Shown in pieces: positions 1-11,993 of a DNA stretch of 64,000 nt; position 1 is the stretch's first letter, and every line of letters begins with the position of its first letter. Position numbers and translations under genes: made by a program. The DNA is from Trema orientale (Eukaryota; Streptophyta; Magnoliopsida; Rosales; Cannabaceae). The notes under the pieces are model-generated. The model ran no database searches and was not told the DNA's origin. It was given only the letters and a program-made list of their open reading frames with translations. The stretch lies in assembly GCA_002914845.1 (NCBI GenBank), contig JXTC01000009.1, positions 1,118,499 through 1,182,498 on the forward strand, written 5' to 3'.

Positions 1-81
1 ACACAGCCCCCGAAAGAACCGCTGCTCCCTCCAGCTCTGGGACTGGCTCCCCGTGATGGAGTGTTCTTGGAATCATGTTAG
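1..81 (+). CDS. Possible 3' end of a gene that starts outside the window
   Basis: From base 1, frame 1 stays open for 26 codons and ends at TAG (79-81); the peptide is proline- and leucine-rich and ends in VFLESC. The stretch is clearly richer in GC than what follows, as expected for the tail of an exon running in from the left. AATAAATAAATAAA at about 287-300 could serve as polyadenylation signals. Frame 2 is open for longer (to about 115), and the opposite strand cannot be excluded, so the frame is uncertain. I do not recognise the protein. Confidence 0.3.
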   Translation, partial: TQPPKEPLLPPALGLAPRDGVFLESC

Positions 82-1780
82 AGACTTTGTTTTAATTCAA
101 AATTTGACAAAGTAGCTTCTTCTGAGATTTGGCCTTCTATTGTACATGTTCACCACTTGGCACCACAAGTGTTTGGGTGGCTGAGTGTGTGGTCTCGTTT
201 TCAGCATAAATACTCACACCAAGATGACTGGGCTTATAGTTTTAACGAAGCTTGCAAGCGAGGAAAATGATTTGAATTTATACCAGTAATAAATAAATAA
301 ATTTTTTAAAAGAAATTAAAACACATCGAGAAAATTCAAAGATAAGCGGGTATCGTGTTATTATCATATGACAATAAATCCCATATTCCACCTCTCAGCT
401 TACTCTTGGTCTATATTGGCAAAAGCATAACCATCACCACTGCTAGATTTATTTTAACAATTTAACGAATTTAATTAATGTTCAATTGATTAAATTATCA
501 AAGGCATTAAAAAAAATAATCAAAATACAAGCAATTTTAGCGTGGTTTGACAATATCTACCTCCACGGAGCCACACCCAACCATTGAACAATTCAAAAAG
601 ATATGAAAGACTAAAAAAAACCAATTGGCATACCCAAATAAAGACCCCTTTTTTGATTTTGTAGTCATCGTGTATAATCAACTTATTAGACTGATTCAGC
701 GAGCTTCACTTGTCTTTGATCATTTGCTGTAGTTGAGCTCCTTTTAATGCCGCAAATCTATTTTCTTCTTGCAAAGAACCCAGTTTCTTGAAGACAATAA
801 AAAGATCTCACTACACCTAAAAGATTTTTTTAAAGATGTCTCACTACACCTAAAAAAATATACTTTTTCCAAGTTCATAACAAAGAACTCTAGTCTAAAT
901 AAATTCTTACGCTCAAAACATAGTTTTCTAGCTTAGGTTTTCATAAAAATATAGCTTTAAAAACACAAAGAAAGGCTCACGTTTCACATTTAATACACAT
1001 GTGTATATAGAAAAATATATCATAACTTAGGCATTAGAATCCAATTTAAAAGCCAATTTAGATGAGTTCAAGTCAGATACGTTCAAATAACGTATTTCAA
1101 TGAAAACAAAAAAAAAATTTCAAAGCGTGTTAAAACAGAATATGGAAAAATTGAGAGTTTTTTATTTTTGAAATTCTAAGAACTTTTACTAGACTAAAAA
1201 ATATAGAGAAATTTAGTTAGATGACCAAGATTTTAAATTTGATTAAGTAGATGTTCACTTTTAAAATTTTATAGCTAAATATCTAGGTATATATATTTTT
1301 ACACTTAATAGATGTACAAATCTACTAATTTTAGTTACTGTACTGAAATGTACTGGGTATATAATTTTTCATACTTGGTATATAAAATTTTACATTTAGT
1401 ATAAAAGCATATATACCGGAAATTTTGCTATAACATTTGACAAAAGGACATTTATTGAAATTGGGCCCAAATTTTGGTCATATTTCTATAAGCTCTTAAA
1501 TATATGAAATTAATCTATTTAAGACTCTTAGACAAATATTTATTTCCAAACAACTTCAAAATCAGAAGAAAATTTTGAAACCATTTAAAAACATATCTTC
1601 ATATTGAAAAAATCATTATTTTTTTCTCCATATTTCATCTTTATATCCTTATCTTCTATTGAAAATGCTTCTAACTTGTATCAATATTTCCCTATGTTTT
1701 TTGTAATCCAATACCCAAATTCTACCATATCTTATGGCATGTTTACTAGAGGGCCATGGAATGATATATAGGATAATGAT
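82..1780. other. Intergenic AT-rich DNA
   Basis: No gene is visible. The stretch holds short A/T runs and a small direct repeat ('ctcactacacctaaaa') at about 808-824 and 840-855. Bases 1735-1780 resemble the inverted sequence at about 2215-2262, so the outer edge of the adjacent palindromic element may begin here. Confidence 0.6.
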
Positions 1781-2689
1781 TCTCATTTAATGGCACGTTT
1801 ATTTCGCTGTAATCGTAATCGGAATAAATAAAGGGGAAATGAATAGGAATAAAATAGAAGGGTATGGTCATCATTATTTGTAGTATGTTGTTTACTTAAA
1901 ACTAATAAGAATGGGAATCGTATTCATTAGAATACTATTCATTTGTTTACTTAACCCAGGAAAAGTAATGGGAATGTGTTATATTTACTAAATTATTCTT
2001 TTAAATACATGTAGGATTTAAAGTAGATAGATTTTTTGGGATAAAATTGTATTTTATAATTTTAATAATTAAAAAAGAGAAAATGAGTATTTACAGGTAA
2101 TCATATTCCTTAGGATGTTGGTGGGGGAAGTATTCCCATTCTTTTCTCCTAAATTTGTGTGGGCCCCACATATTTCCCCCTTTCCCATATTTTAGTAAAC
2201 CTTTGTATGGAAATCATTATCCCACATACCATTCCCATTACTCTTTAGTAAACATGCCATAAATATTTACTAAAATATAGGAAAGGGGAAAATGTGTGGG
2301 GCTCACGCAATTTAGGAGAAAAGAATGAGAATGCTTCCCCCCACTAATACCCTAAGAAATGTAATTATACGTAAACACTTATTTCCTCTTTTTTAATTAT
2401 TAAAATTGTAAAATGTAATTTTACCCGAAAAAAAATTTATCTACTTTAAAATGTACATACATTTAAAATGACAGTTTAGTAAATATAATGCATTCCCATT
2501 ACTTTTCTTGAGTTAAGTAAACAAATGAATAGTATTCTAATAAATATAATTCTCTTTCCTATTAGTTTTAAATAAACAACATAATATAAATAATGATTAT
2601 CATACCATTGTATTTTATTTCTATTCATTTCTCTTTTTATTTATTCTGATTACGATTACGATGAAGTAAACGTACCATTAAATTCTAGA
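1781..2689. repeat. Long inverted repeat, two arms of about 420 bp
   Basis: The left arm (about 1781-2200) and right arm (about 2265-2689) are reverse complements over nearly their whole length, with about 65 bp between them. Matching landmarks include the arm tips around 'aatggcacgttta' (1789-1801) and its inverse near 2668-2680, and the inner block 'tttagtaaac' (2191-2200) against its inverse near 2265. An additional short inverted pair (about 1735-1780 and 2215-2262) brackets the left arm. No reading frame lies inside. This could be two copies of a MITE inserted head to head, or one large foldback transposon. A transcript across it would form a long hairpin. Confidence 0.75.
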
Positions 2690-3239
2690 AATTTTTACTC
2701 ATAATATATATTGGTCAAACCTTAATACCCAAATAGGCAGGGGTTTCTTACAACGTGATAATTTATTGTGATATAAAAAATTGTTTTACTATTAACTCTT
2801 TGGTGTGACCCAAAATTACAGAGATTGTGATATTGCCATAAGATGTCAACTCTGAGTACCTATCAGATACTTCCTTGATACATAGATGAAGAAATCCCAC
2901 ATAGATACAGTAAAGAAAAGAAAATAGAAGAGACTCTTATAAACGTTGAAAAAAAAAATCCCACATAGATAAAGTACAGAAAAGAAAATTGACTTGACTC
3001 TTATAACCATGCAAAAACAAAAATTAAAATTAGTTTAATTCTATAAATGTTATCAACACCATTTTATGTTGTACTATTAAGAAACGATCAATTAGCAGGT
3101 TAATTAATCAATTAATTAGTATAATATTAATAGTAGCACTAATAAAAAATTAAGATGTATAATATGTTAATAATAGCACTAATAAAAAATTAAGATGAAC
3201 TTCAATTGTATAATGTGGTAACAGTAGTACAAACCCAAA
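2690..3239. other. Intergenic DNA with short tandem repeats
   Basis: A unit of about 62 bp, recognisable by 'aatcccacatagata', occurs twice in tandem at about 2893-2955 and 2956-3007. A unit of about 38 bp, containing 'agcactaataaaaaatt', occurs twice at about 3134-3200. No gene is seen. Confidence 0.55.
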
Positions 3240-3541
3240 ACTAAGATGTCTTATTTCACTACAATCATGAGAATGAATAAATAAATAAATATAATGTGAT
3301 AATATCCAGGTTAGATTATTTTCTAAATAATTATTCAAGGAAATAAGTCTTAACATATAGACGGTATTCTCAATCCTAAAGAAAGGCATAACTAAGATGT
3401 CTTATTTCACTGCAATCATGAGAATGAATAAATAAATAAATATAATGTGATAATATCCAGGTTAGATTATTTTCTAAATGATTATTCAAGGAAATAAGTC
3501 TTAACATATAGACGGTATTCTCAATCCTAAAGAAAGGCATG
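3240..3541. repeat. Tandem duplication, two 151-bp units
   Basis: Units at 3240-3390 and 3391-3541 are nearly identical; I see two substitutions (an A/G near 3262 and 3413, and an A/G in the 'ctaaat(a/g)attattc' block). The short open frame on the minus strand here falls within the repeat and is not a gene. The near identity implies a recent event. Confidence 0.85.
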
Positions 3542-6415
3542 TGCAGAAATTAAGTGCTAAATTAATTTAATACACCCTATAGCAAAGTCAAACCTATGGT
3601 GTATAAATTAGATACGTTGGGTAATTGGTATCTTAATGTTATGTGTATGGCTATCTCCAATATAGAATCAAGTGAACTTGAAGCGCTTTAACTTAGTTTT
3701 ATAAAATTAGTAAGTCTGAAATCTCTGCTGGTAATTATTACTAATTATAAAAGGTTTTTATTTATAGGAAGTTTCCATGCATTCACGTTCGATTTTAGAA
3801 CGTTTGGTGTACCGTATAAATATCTCGTATTGTATTAACTTATCACAATACTATGTTTGGTAGTTGCTGTGTATTGTAGTATTTAATACACTTTTTAATT
3901 TTAGTACAATACACTCTGTATTATGGAATTAAAAAAAAAATCCGTACTCGACTGTATAGTATTATTTTACATTTGAAACAATATTCTCTAGTACAAAGCT
4001 TTCTCACACGAACCTCTTTCTCCCACGAACTTTTATCTATTTTCTCCTTCGTCGAGCTTTTATCTGATCAAAAATGGCAATTTCCTGAAACTCACTTCCT
4101 CCAGATCGACATCTCTCTCTCCTCAAGAATTTTTCCATTCAAAATGACAACGATTTCTACTAGTCCTTCCTATTGTGAAGCCTTCTTAGCCATTTTAGGT
4201 TGCCTTTGCTCTTTCAATTCACTGATCAAGCTGATCTAATCACAATTTCAAGTTCTAAGGTGAGTTCAGTCTTGTATTTTTCGAATCTAGAGCTTTTGAT
4301 TTTTTTTTTGTATTTTTGGATTTTCTGATTTCGGACTTAGGGTTTTGCAGCTATCATTCCCAAAACCGAATCAAGTAACTTAATCAATATTGATTATTCC
4401 TTTGTCTTCTCATGTGAAATCTATCACAAGCACCTCTGAAATTATCAGGTTTCTTTCTAATCCTTATGTACATGGTTAAAATTTCTCTGGGTTTTTCCTC
4501 ATCCAGCCTAAGTGTATTTTAGCTTATTGCTTAATTTGATTGTTGTAGATGGCTTTCCTTAATCATTTTCCTTGTTTATGTTACTATTTGTTATTGTGTT
4601 GCTACCTATTTTTGCTTGATTTGCATGATGGGTTAATTTGTATACTATCACTACTAGTAGTAATCGGAACTGCTTAATTGAATTACAGGGCTTCATTTGC
4701 TTCTTTGGAAATTGAGGAATTCTGGTTAGTGGTAGTAGGAAAGCTTTGACCACTAGAACGAGTGCTTTATTTTGAGTAACTTGAAACTATTTTGAGTTAC
4801 TAAATATTTTATAGTGGTGTTAGTACCACTTGTTAGGAAAGACTTATGTATTCATACCCTTGTTCTGTTTATGTTCTTTTTCATGAGTTTATAAAACTTC
4901 TATATTTACAGCTCCAATATTACTAGACTTTTGGTTCAATGATACACCAGATTTTTTATTTAAACATATACAATGAAGAAGCTGAAGCCTCAAAATGTCT
5001 CAGAATCTTTGAAGTTTCATACAGAGGTCTCTGTTAAAGAAAGCAATGAGTGTTTAAAGCGTAAGCAAGTTGTTTTTGTTTTCAAATGTAAATTATTGTA
5101 TATGGATAGTGTCAAGCATTGGTTTTGGTTTAATCCAGAAATTAATGGCATTTGAATAAGTCTGGCTTTGAAAAAAAAAGAGTGAGAAATGGAAGGAATT
5201 AGTAATATACTTATTTCTTTGTTGAAATGACTTTGTATTAGATTCTATAGGCTATAGCTATAGTCTTATTGACAAAATTAAGTTGGTTGCTTTCTTAAGT
5301 TGGCTTTTGGTTTCTTTTTGTAGTCTTTTCTCAAGTAAATGTTGTGCCATATATTTGTACCCATTCCAGTTTTTTGAAATTTCCAAGTTATTGTTGTAAA
5401 AATAAAGGTCTAAGGCAGTATTTATTATTTAATTATATCTCCTTATCTAGTAATTTACACATCTCTACTTGGTCCTATCTTTCAGATGCACTTGGAAAAA
5501 AAGAAGAAAAAGGAGTTGTTGAAAATTGTCTAAGGTGATGTATTTGGATATTCTTAGTTGTTCAATTTAAAGCATTGTAATTTTGGATGGTTGAACTGGT
5601 ATTTTATGATATTTGAGTTGCTGAAGAAATGTCATTATGATGGTAGGTTTCTTTTATCCTTCTTTAGAAACTATCTGGCATATGATTATAATCCAAAATA
5701 TACACATTTTTAGACTGAAGGGAGCACTGCTAGTGACTTTGACCATCAGTTCTACAACACATATGTCCCTCATACTGAACCCAACTGTTTTGGGCCTCTA
5801 TTTATTGAGGTAGATAATTTATTATATTCGCTTTGTTTTGATCATTTTTATTCAATCTCTTCTTACATGTCTTGTAATTTTTTCTAACATGCTTTCATGA
5901 TTAGATCAAGTATGGATGCATAAGTTAATCTGTTCAGCTCCCTCTATCAACTATTTTTAACCTGTAAAAAGCAACCTTCTTTTTCTGCATTGTGTAAAGC
6001 ACAGTTACTATGACAACTATTTGTGAACCACTTCCCACTATTGTACTGAGTCATAACAAAAGTGATAATTAAATGTTGACTAATTGTGCTTTATTTGTTA
6101 AGTTGTGTTGGATTTTCTAGAGAAGTTGGGCCCTGCATCAAGTTAATTAGTGCAGTATTATGTTTCTTGTGAAAATCATTGGCCTATAGGGAATAATTAT
6201 TACCATATTCCACAACAACGTACCGAATTAAGTGTTCATTTAATTTCCTAGTTTTTTTCTTAGCTAGTTAGTTTTTCCTAGATTTTTTTAATATTATTTC
6301 TTGTGCTTTGTGTTAATTACAATGTCTTTTAATTAGTTTTATGTCTATTGCTTAATGTTTATTCTTTATTTATCTTTATTTTGATTAGTTTACTCATTTT
6401 TTATTATTAATAGAT

Positions 6416-7564
6416 ATGGATATGCAACAAAGAAAGATTATGATATATCTTATCGTAAGATTGTGTTATTTGCAAATGATGAGTATGTGTATGATGATGT
6501 TATTGTTTATGTATGATTTGATCGACAAACATTACAAGAAATATGTGCTTAAAAATCGCGCTTTGTCTAGACATGAGACTCAGTTGCAATATTTGAATAG
6601 TTTGATAGAAGAAGGTGATATAATCTGTGTGAATGAGCTTAGAATGAATAGGAGAACTTTTGGAGTGTTATGTGAATTACTTCATACTGATGGAGAGGTG
6701 AAAAAGGATGGTTTAGTAACTATGGAGGAGTAAGTGTGCATGTTCATTCATATACTTACTCATCATATAAAAAATCGCACAGTAGGTAGTAGGTTTAAAC
6801 GGTCAGGAGAAACTATAAGTAGGTATTTCAATTCGATATTGCATAGAGTCTTAAAATTACAAGAGACCCTATTATCTGTTCCAGATCTTATTCATGCTAA
6901 TTGCACTGATGAGCGATGGAGATGGTTTAAGAATTGTCTAGGAGCATTAGATAGTACTTACATTGAAGTGAGGATGCCTGAAAGTGACAAGCCTAGGTAT
7001 CGAACAAGAAAAAGTAATATTGCAATAAATGTACTAGGAGTTTGCTCACGAGATATAAAGTTTATATTTTATTTTTCGGGGTTAGGAGGGCTCTGCATCA
7101 GATCCTAGAGTACTCCATGATGCTATGAGTAGGCCAAATGGCTTAAAAGTTCCTAAAAGTAAATTTAGTAGTTTTCCTAATATTGAAAAATTTTCAAATT
7201 ATTATTAGAATAAAATATATTTATCAACTTGTCACTTTTAGGTTGTTACTATCTCATGGATGTGGGGTATACTAACGGTTAGGGCTTTCAATCCCCTTAT
7301 AAAGGAACTGCGTATCACTTGTCAAAATGGGGTAGAAATGTACTAAGGAACCATGAGGTGTACTTTAACATGAAACATGCATCTACTAGAAATGTGATAG
7401 AGAGATGTTTCGGCTTGCTTAAAGTCCGGTGGTCTATCTTGAGGAGTCCGTCCTTTTTCCTTATTAAAACTCAATGTAGGATCATTATAGTTTGTTGCCT
7501 TCTACATAATTTGATTAGGAGAGAAATGACTATAGATCCAGCAAAAGAAGAATATGACAATTAG
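6416..7564 (+). pseudogene. PIF/Harbinger transposase (DDE), broken
   Basis: The fragments read in order like the plant HARBI1-type nuclease. The N-terminal helical part is 6416-6730; 6734-7100 carries GETISRYFN and the block GALDSTYIEVRMPESDKPRYRT; 7240-7564 carries VYFNMKHASTRNVIERCFGLLKVRW and the QCRIIIVCCLLHN block, with the last acidic residue of the catalytic triad expected around the NVIERCFG region. An in-frame TAA (6731-6733) interrupts the stretch before VCMFIHIL. A frameshift near 7070-7090 and a TAG at the expected Trp of the GWEGSASD motif follow, and another TAG lies near 7279. A plausible intron runs about 7160-7241 (GTAAAT...TTTTAG). The gene binds and cuts transposon ends in intact relatives; this copy cannot. 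Confidence 0.85.
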
Positions 7565-7903
7565 AGGCGCCGTGCTACAAGTGTCTCTAATCAAACAACC
7601 CAGGATGATGAAAAGATTATTGACATAGTAGAATCTTTAAATCAACGGACTGAATGGAGAAATAATTTAGCTACTCAAATGTATAATGAGTAGAGGTAAC
7701 GTAGAGGCCATTTGTGTCACATGTTTGGATAAACTTTGTTTGTTTTATCTTTTAGTTTATGTTATATTAATATAATGATAGTTTATTGATTTGAGATGCT
7801 TAATTCCATATAATGACTTATTTATTCTATTTTTTTATCATTTTGTAAACATCTTTTCATTTTATTTATTTGTGCTTTTGTATCCTATTTGTTTTATTTA
7901 GAT

Positions 7904-8871
7904 ATGGATATTGGGGGTAGTAGTGAACAGACCAGTAGTAAAAAACCTTCTTCTAGACCTACATGGAGTAAATTTGAAGAAGATTCATTATTGAGTGTGC
8001 TTGAGGATGTTGTGGTAAAATGTGGTAATCGTTGTGATAATGAAACATTAAAATCAAGAATATTGAAAGAGATTGAGAAGACAATGAATAACTTGATTCC
8101 TAATAGTGAATTGAGAGCTATTCCACATATTGAGAATAAGATAAGGATGCTGAAAAAACAATATGGTATAGTTTATGACATAAGTAACAAAAGTGGTTTT
8201 GCATGGAATGATGAGAAAAAAAGCGTGAAAGTCAATAGTGAGGAAGCTTGGTTGAGTTATGTTCAGGTATGAGTTATATTGATTATTTGTTATATCTATT
8301 TTGTCACTTTTTATTCTTAGCATTAACATGTTATACTTACTATTTGTTATACTTATTGTAGCATAATATGTTGAAGGATGGATAAATAAATCATTTCCTA
8401 TGTTTGAGAGACTTGCTATTATCTTTGGAAAAGATCGAGCAACTGGGAGAGGAGCAGAAACACTAGCAGATATTGTTGAGAATATGAACCAAGAGGTTGG
8501 TGAAGATGATGATGATGGGACTAGGTCGGTGAATTAAACTTCCTCTACGCCAACTATTCGAAGAAAGAGATCTAGATCAGAGAATATACATGATGGGATG
8601 ATTGAAATTACTTCTTCCTTTAAGACAATGTTTGAACAATCATTTGAGCAAGTAAGATTGATTAGTGAGCGATTGGTTCAAGGGCAATGAAGATAGTGAG
8701 AATATTACTTGGGAGTTGAAACAAATAAGCCTTCCAAATGATGACCAACTCGATGCCTTAACTCACATATTAGAGAAACCACAGTATGCAGTAATGTTTA
8801 AGTCGATAGATAGCTCACTAAGAGAGACATTTGTGAGAAGAATTCTTAGGAAAGTTAGACTTCATCGTTGA
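7904..8871 (+). pseudogene. Myb/SANT-like accessory protein of the PIF element, broken
   Basis: ATG at 7904 opens MDIGGSSEQ, followed by a Myb/SANT-like DNA-binding domain (residues about 15-120: RPTWSKFEEDSLLSVL ... NKIRMLKKQYGIVYDI ... GFAWNDEKK). Exon 1 probably ends at CAG|GTATGAG (8266/8267). Exon 2 begins after TTGTAG (about 8361/8362) and encodes SFPMFERLAIIFGKDRATGRGAET, a hallmark of this family, then a KRSR basic stretch and a C-terminal part at 8665-8871 (SLPNDDQLDALTHILEKPQ). I count one shift near 8370-8385, one in-frame TAA near 8535 and one shift near 8680. Such proteins help the transposase reach its target in known PIF/Pong elements. Here the gene lies downstream of the transposase rather than upstream. 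Confidence 0.8.
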
Positions 8872-9264
8872 TTTTCTTATGAGAATTATCTTGAACTTTA
8901 CAACTTGCTAAGTCTAAGCCTCTCGAAACAACATAAACTTTATTGGATATTTGCTACTTGAAATTTGGTTTTATTTTGTATATTTTTAGTCTATAGTTTG
9001 TGTTGGTTACTTAGAAAATGAAGTACAAATTGACCCTTTCTCAGATGATGATGTGATACTATTTTAGACTTTTCTTTTTAAACTATAGTTGTGTTTTGGA
9101 CCATAAAGTGAATTTAGATATTGTGTTTTGTTATTATTTGCTTTATTTATTTATTTTTTGAAGAGAAAGCCAAGGACTTGAATGAGAAAAGAGAAAGTCG
9201 AGGGCAAGAATGAAGAGAGAGAAAGCTAAGAAAAAAAAAACAGAAAGTGAGAATAAGGAGAGAG

Positions 9265-9269
<5 letters not shown>

Positions 9270-9299
<30 letters not shown>
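9270..9299. repeat. (GA)n microsatellite
   Basis: About 15 GA units, inside the 3' part of the PIF/Harbinger element. Confidence 0.95.
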
Positions 9300-9302
<3 letters not shown>

Positions 9303-9537
9303 TGTTAGAGAAGAATTATGTTTGGTTGAAAAAGTCACTTGAATTTTAGTTTTTAAAAAATTTGATACTTAATATAATACAATACAATTGCTCACTAAAC
9401 ATAGTGTAATTTAATACATGTTCTTAACACAATGCAAAACCAAATATAGTACTGTATAAAAGTAATACAATACAATACAACTTAATACAGTACAATATAA
9501 TACAATACAATATAATACGGCGCACCAAATATATCCT

Positions 9538-10639
9538 AAAAGATTTAGTCATGATGCAGAACAATAAAAATATGTGAACAGTCAATATCTTTAGATATTT
9601 AATTAAGTAATTACGTTTAATTATCTATGTCTTTTGTTATTTACATATTTACATAGGTTTCATGATCGGGTACGAGATAGATATAATAGTCTGTTTGTAT
9701 TCAGTTGCTAATGCATGGTGGGTATTGACGTAGCTAACTTCGTAAATTGGCTTAACAATTAATGTTGAGTGGTTTCAATTTATAAGCCAACGAATTTGCC
9801 CTTAGATCCTTGTAGGTGGCTTCAATAGATCTAACAAGGCCATGGGATATACCCAATGTGGTACGGGCCCCTGCTGGCAACCGAGAAGGTTATGGGTCGG
9901 GCCCATAGCTACTCAATGGTTCCCGGGAAGGATTGGAAGATGAAATGCACTATCCAATCCCTTTTCATTAACGGGAAAAAAAAAACAAGAAGGGGTACTA
10001 TTCTATTAAGTATCGTTGTTCCATTGTTGATTTAGAGTTTTCATATAGTATATTTAAATCCCATGGTTATTGGAATAGCTTTAAAACCTATTTTGCTTAT
10101 GCTATTATAAATTTTGATTTTTCAAGTTGTGTGTTCTTCATACAACGACATATTTTTCAGAAAATTGGCATCAAGAGCTCTATTATGCTTAATTCAATTT
10201 TCTAATAGAGTTGAATATGTCTAATAATATGATTAAGCAATGTTGTGAATTATGGTATTTAATTCATTGATAATAGTTGTAAATCTATGTTCTTGTAATT
10301 TGGAGTTCTTCACATTCAAAGTGTTGTTCGGATTTTTCTTTGCAATGTTAATATTTTTTAATTTTTATTGTGTTGGTAATTTTTCACAATTTTTTTTTTA
10401 AAAAAAAAAGGATTATGGGGGTGGCCTCTGCATACCAGGTTTCTGCATCCCAGTGCAGACCCTCCCTTATTCCCTTTTTTTGCCTTTATTTTGTATTAAT
10501 GTATTATTTTATCTTTTTAGAAGCCTAGATACAATATTTGGACTTTTCGGAAAATAAATTTGTACTAAGATTTAAAAAGACCAAAATAGCTTTGTAGACC
10601 TAGTTTCAAAATTTTGGACTTATAGTGCATATGTTTATT
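9538..10639. other. Intergenic DNA between two transposons
   Basis: No gene is visible. Bases 9840-9960 are somewhat GC-rich and contain 'gggtcgggccca' and related near-palindromes. An A/T run lies at 10388-10410. The 9-bp repeat 'atgtttatt' at 10631-10639 is the target duplication of the next element. Confidence 0.55.
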
Positions 10640-11451
10640 GGGGGGCTTTATTTACACCCCCTTCTCACATTAAAGCACCCCTTTTTCTAAAAGATATTCT
10701 TTTAATTTCAGATTTACCCCTAACTAAAATAAGTTTTTGAATATTTTATCTTAATACACCCCATAATTAATTTTGTGGAAACTATAGAAAATTCAAACTC
10801 TAAGGATAAAATCTCTAAGAGACTTCTAAAACCATCAAAAATATCTAAAGATCTCAAGACAAGTTGACGACATATTAATACTAACTCAAGGAACTTTTTT
10901 TTTTTGTATTTTTTCTTTCTTCCTTTTGCTTTTCCATTACATTTTGAATTTTATATGCACTCATATCTATATTCTAACTCAATTTTCAACCATAAGTACT
11001 TGAAAAGATCGATATAAATGAGGTTTGAATTACTTTTGTATTTTTTTTTACTATTTTTTCTTTTTATTGATAAACGGTTTATTATCTTCCACAATTTTTT
11101 TTTTTTGAACGGACCTCCGTAGCTTTTGCTTTTGCTTTTGCCTTTTTGAACGGACCTCCGTAGCTTTTGCTTCTTCCAATTGTATTGCTTTTGCTTTTGT
11201 TTTTACTAGTTACGTTGCTTTTTTATAGGCAAATCAACGCATTAGATCAAGGAAAAAGAAAAACAAATAAAACAAAGAGGAGAGTGGAGAAGGAGAATGT
11301 GTAGCAAGAGGTGAAGAAGTAAGGCTGCTGAAAAATATAATTTAGGAGATGGGGTGCATAGATAAATTTCTTTTTTCAGTTGTCTAATTTTGTCATTTTA
11401 TCATTAATTGGGGTGCTTTTATATCAAAGAGGGGTGCAAATATAGCTTCCC
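10640..11451. mobile_element. Non-autonomous Mutator-like element (812 bp)
   Basis: The ends form imperfect terminal inverted repeats of about 45 bp: the left starts ggggggctttatttacaccc and the right, read inversely, starts gggaagctatatttgcaccc; both continue to an 'aaagcacccc' block. An exact 9-bp direct repeat, 'atgtttatt', flanks the element at 10631-10639 and 11452-11460, which is the Mutator superfamily signature. Inside there is no transposase frame. A block 'tttttgaacggacctccgta' occurs twice (about 11101-11125 and 11142-11163) beside 'gcttttgctttt' repeats. Confidence 0.85.
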
Positions 11452-11464
11452 ATGTTTATTTATT

Positions 11465-11993
11465 GAGATAATCCCCAAAACACCCATTCTATTATGATTA
11501 AATAACAGGTTTAACCCTTTTTTTTTCCATAAAACTCAGAAATATCCCTTTTATTTTTTAAAATAGGAAAAAAGTATACATTGTACTTTTTTGGTCAAAC
11601 TTTAAAATATGAAATATCTAAAATACTCTTGCATAAGTTTCAAAAATTTATTACCAAACACTCCTTATTATCTAATTAATTTTTTATTTAAAAAATAAAA
11701 AGAATATCACATTATTTTTCCAAATTATACAAAAATGTCGATAATATTTTTTTTCAATAAATTTTAAGATTATTATTTTTTAAAGAAATCAATTAACGGT
11801 TGTTTGGATATCAATATTTTAAGGGTATTAATGTCATTTAGAAAAAAATTTAGTAAAAAATTTAACTAAAAAGGAAAAAAGGTTACTTTTTTCCTGTTTT
11901 AGAAAATAAATGGATACTTTTGAGTAATTTTATGAGAACAAAGGGTTAAATATTGTATTTGGCTAAAACATAAAATGTTTTTGGGATTATCCC
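11465..11993. mobile_element. Second Mutator-like element, adjacent to the first
   Basis: The left end (gagataatccccaaaacacc) mirrors the right end (inverse gggataatcccaaaaacatt), and similarity continues inward for about 100 bp with gaps ('tttaaccctt', 'cataaaa(c/t)tac/ctca'). The flanks are 'ttatttatt' (11456-11464) and 'ttgtttatt' (11994-12002), a 9-bp target duplication with one mismatch. There is no coding potential. Its left target duplication overlaps the right one of the preceding element, so the two insertions share one hotspot. Confidence 0.7.

Larger units (their letters stand above)
3797..9537 (+). mobile_element. PIF/Harbinger DNA transposon, decayed
   Basis: The left end (about 3797-3835, core 'tttggtgtaccgtat' at 3803-3817) is the inverse of the right end (core 'atacggcgcaccaaa' at about 9515-9529), giving imperfect terminal inverted repeats. 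Subterminal 'aatacaatacaata' repeats lie inside both ends (about 3835-3935 and 9370-9520) and are candidate transposase-binding sites. Between them lie a DDE transposase gene and a Myb/SANT-like gene, the two-gene set known for this superfamily. The flanks read TTA on the left and TAA on the right, so I see no exact 3-bp target duplication. The length of about 5.7 kb fits an autonomous ancestor. Both genes carry breaks, so the copy is not autonomous now. Confidence 0.85.

Noticed and set aside
3240-3541. CRISPR-like or satellite array
   Set aside because: Only two adjacent units, no spacers, plant nuclear DNA; a simple tandem duplication.
3973-4239. 88-codon plus frame near the left end of the PIF/Harbinger element
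   Set aside because: Ser/Phe/Leu-rich with no domain; may be leader sequence of the element, not a supported gene.
3794-9540. Exact 3-bp target duplication for the PIF/Harbinger element
   Set aside because: Left flank reads TTA and right flank TAA on the same strand; these are inverses, not a direct repeat, so I do not claim it.
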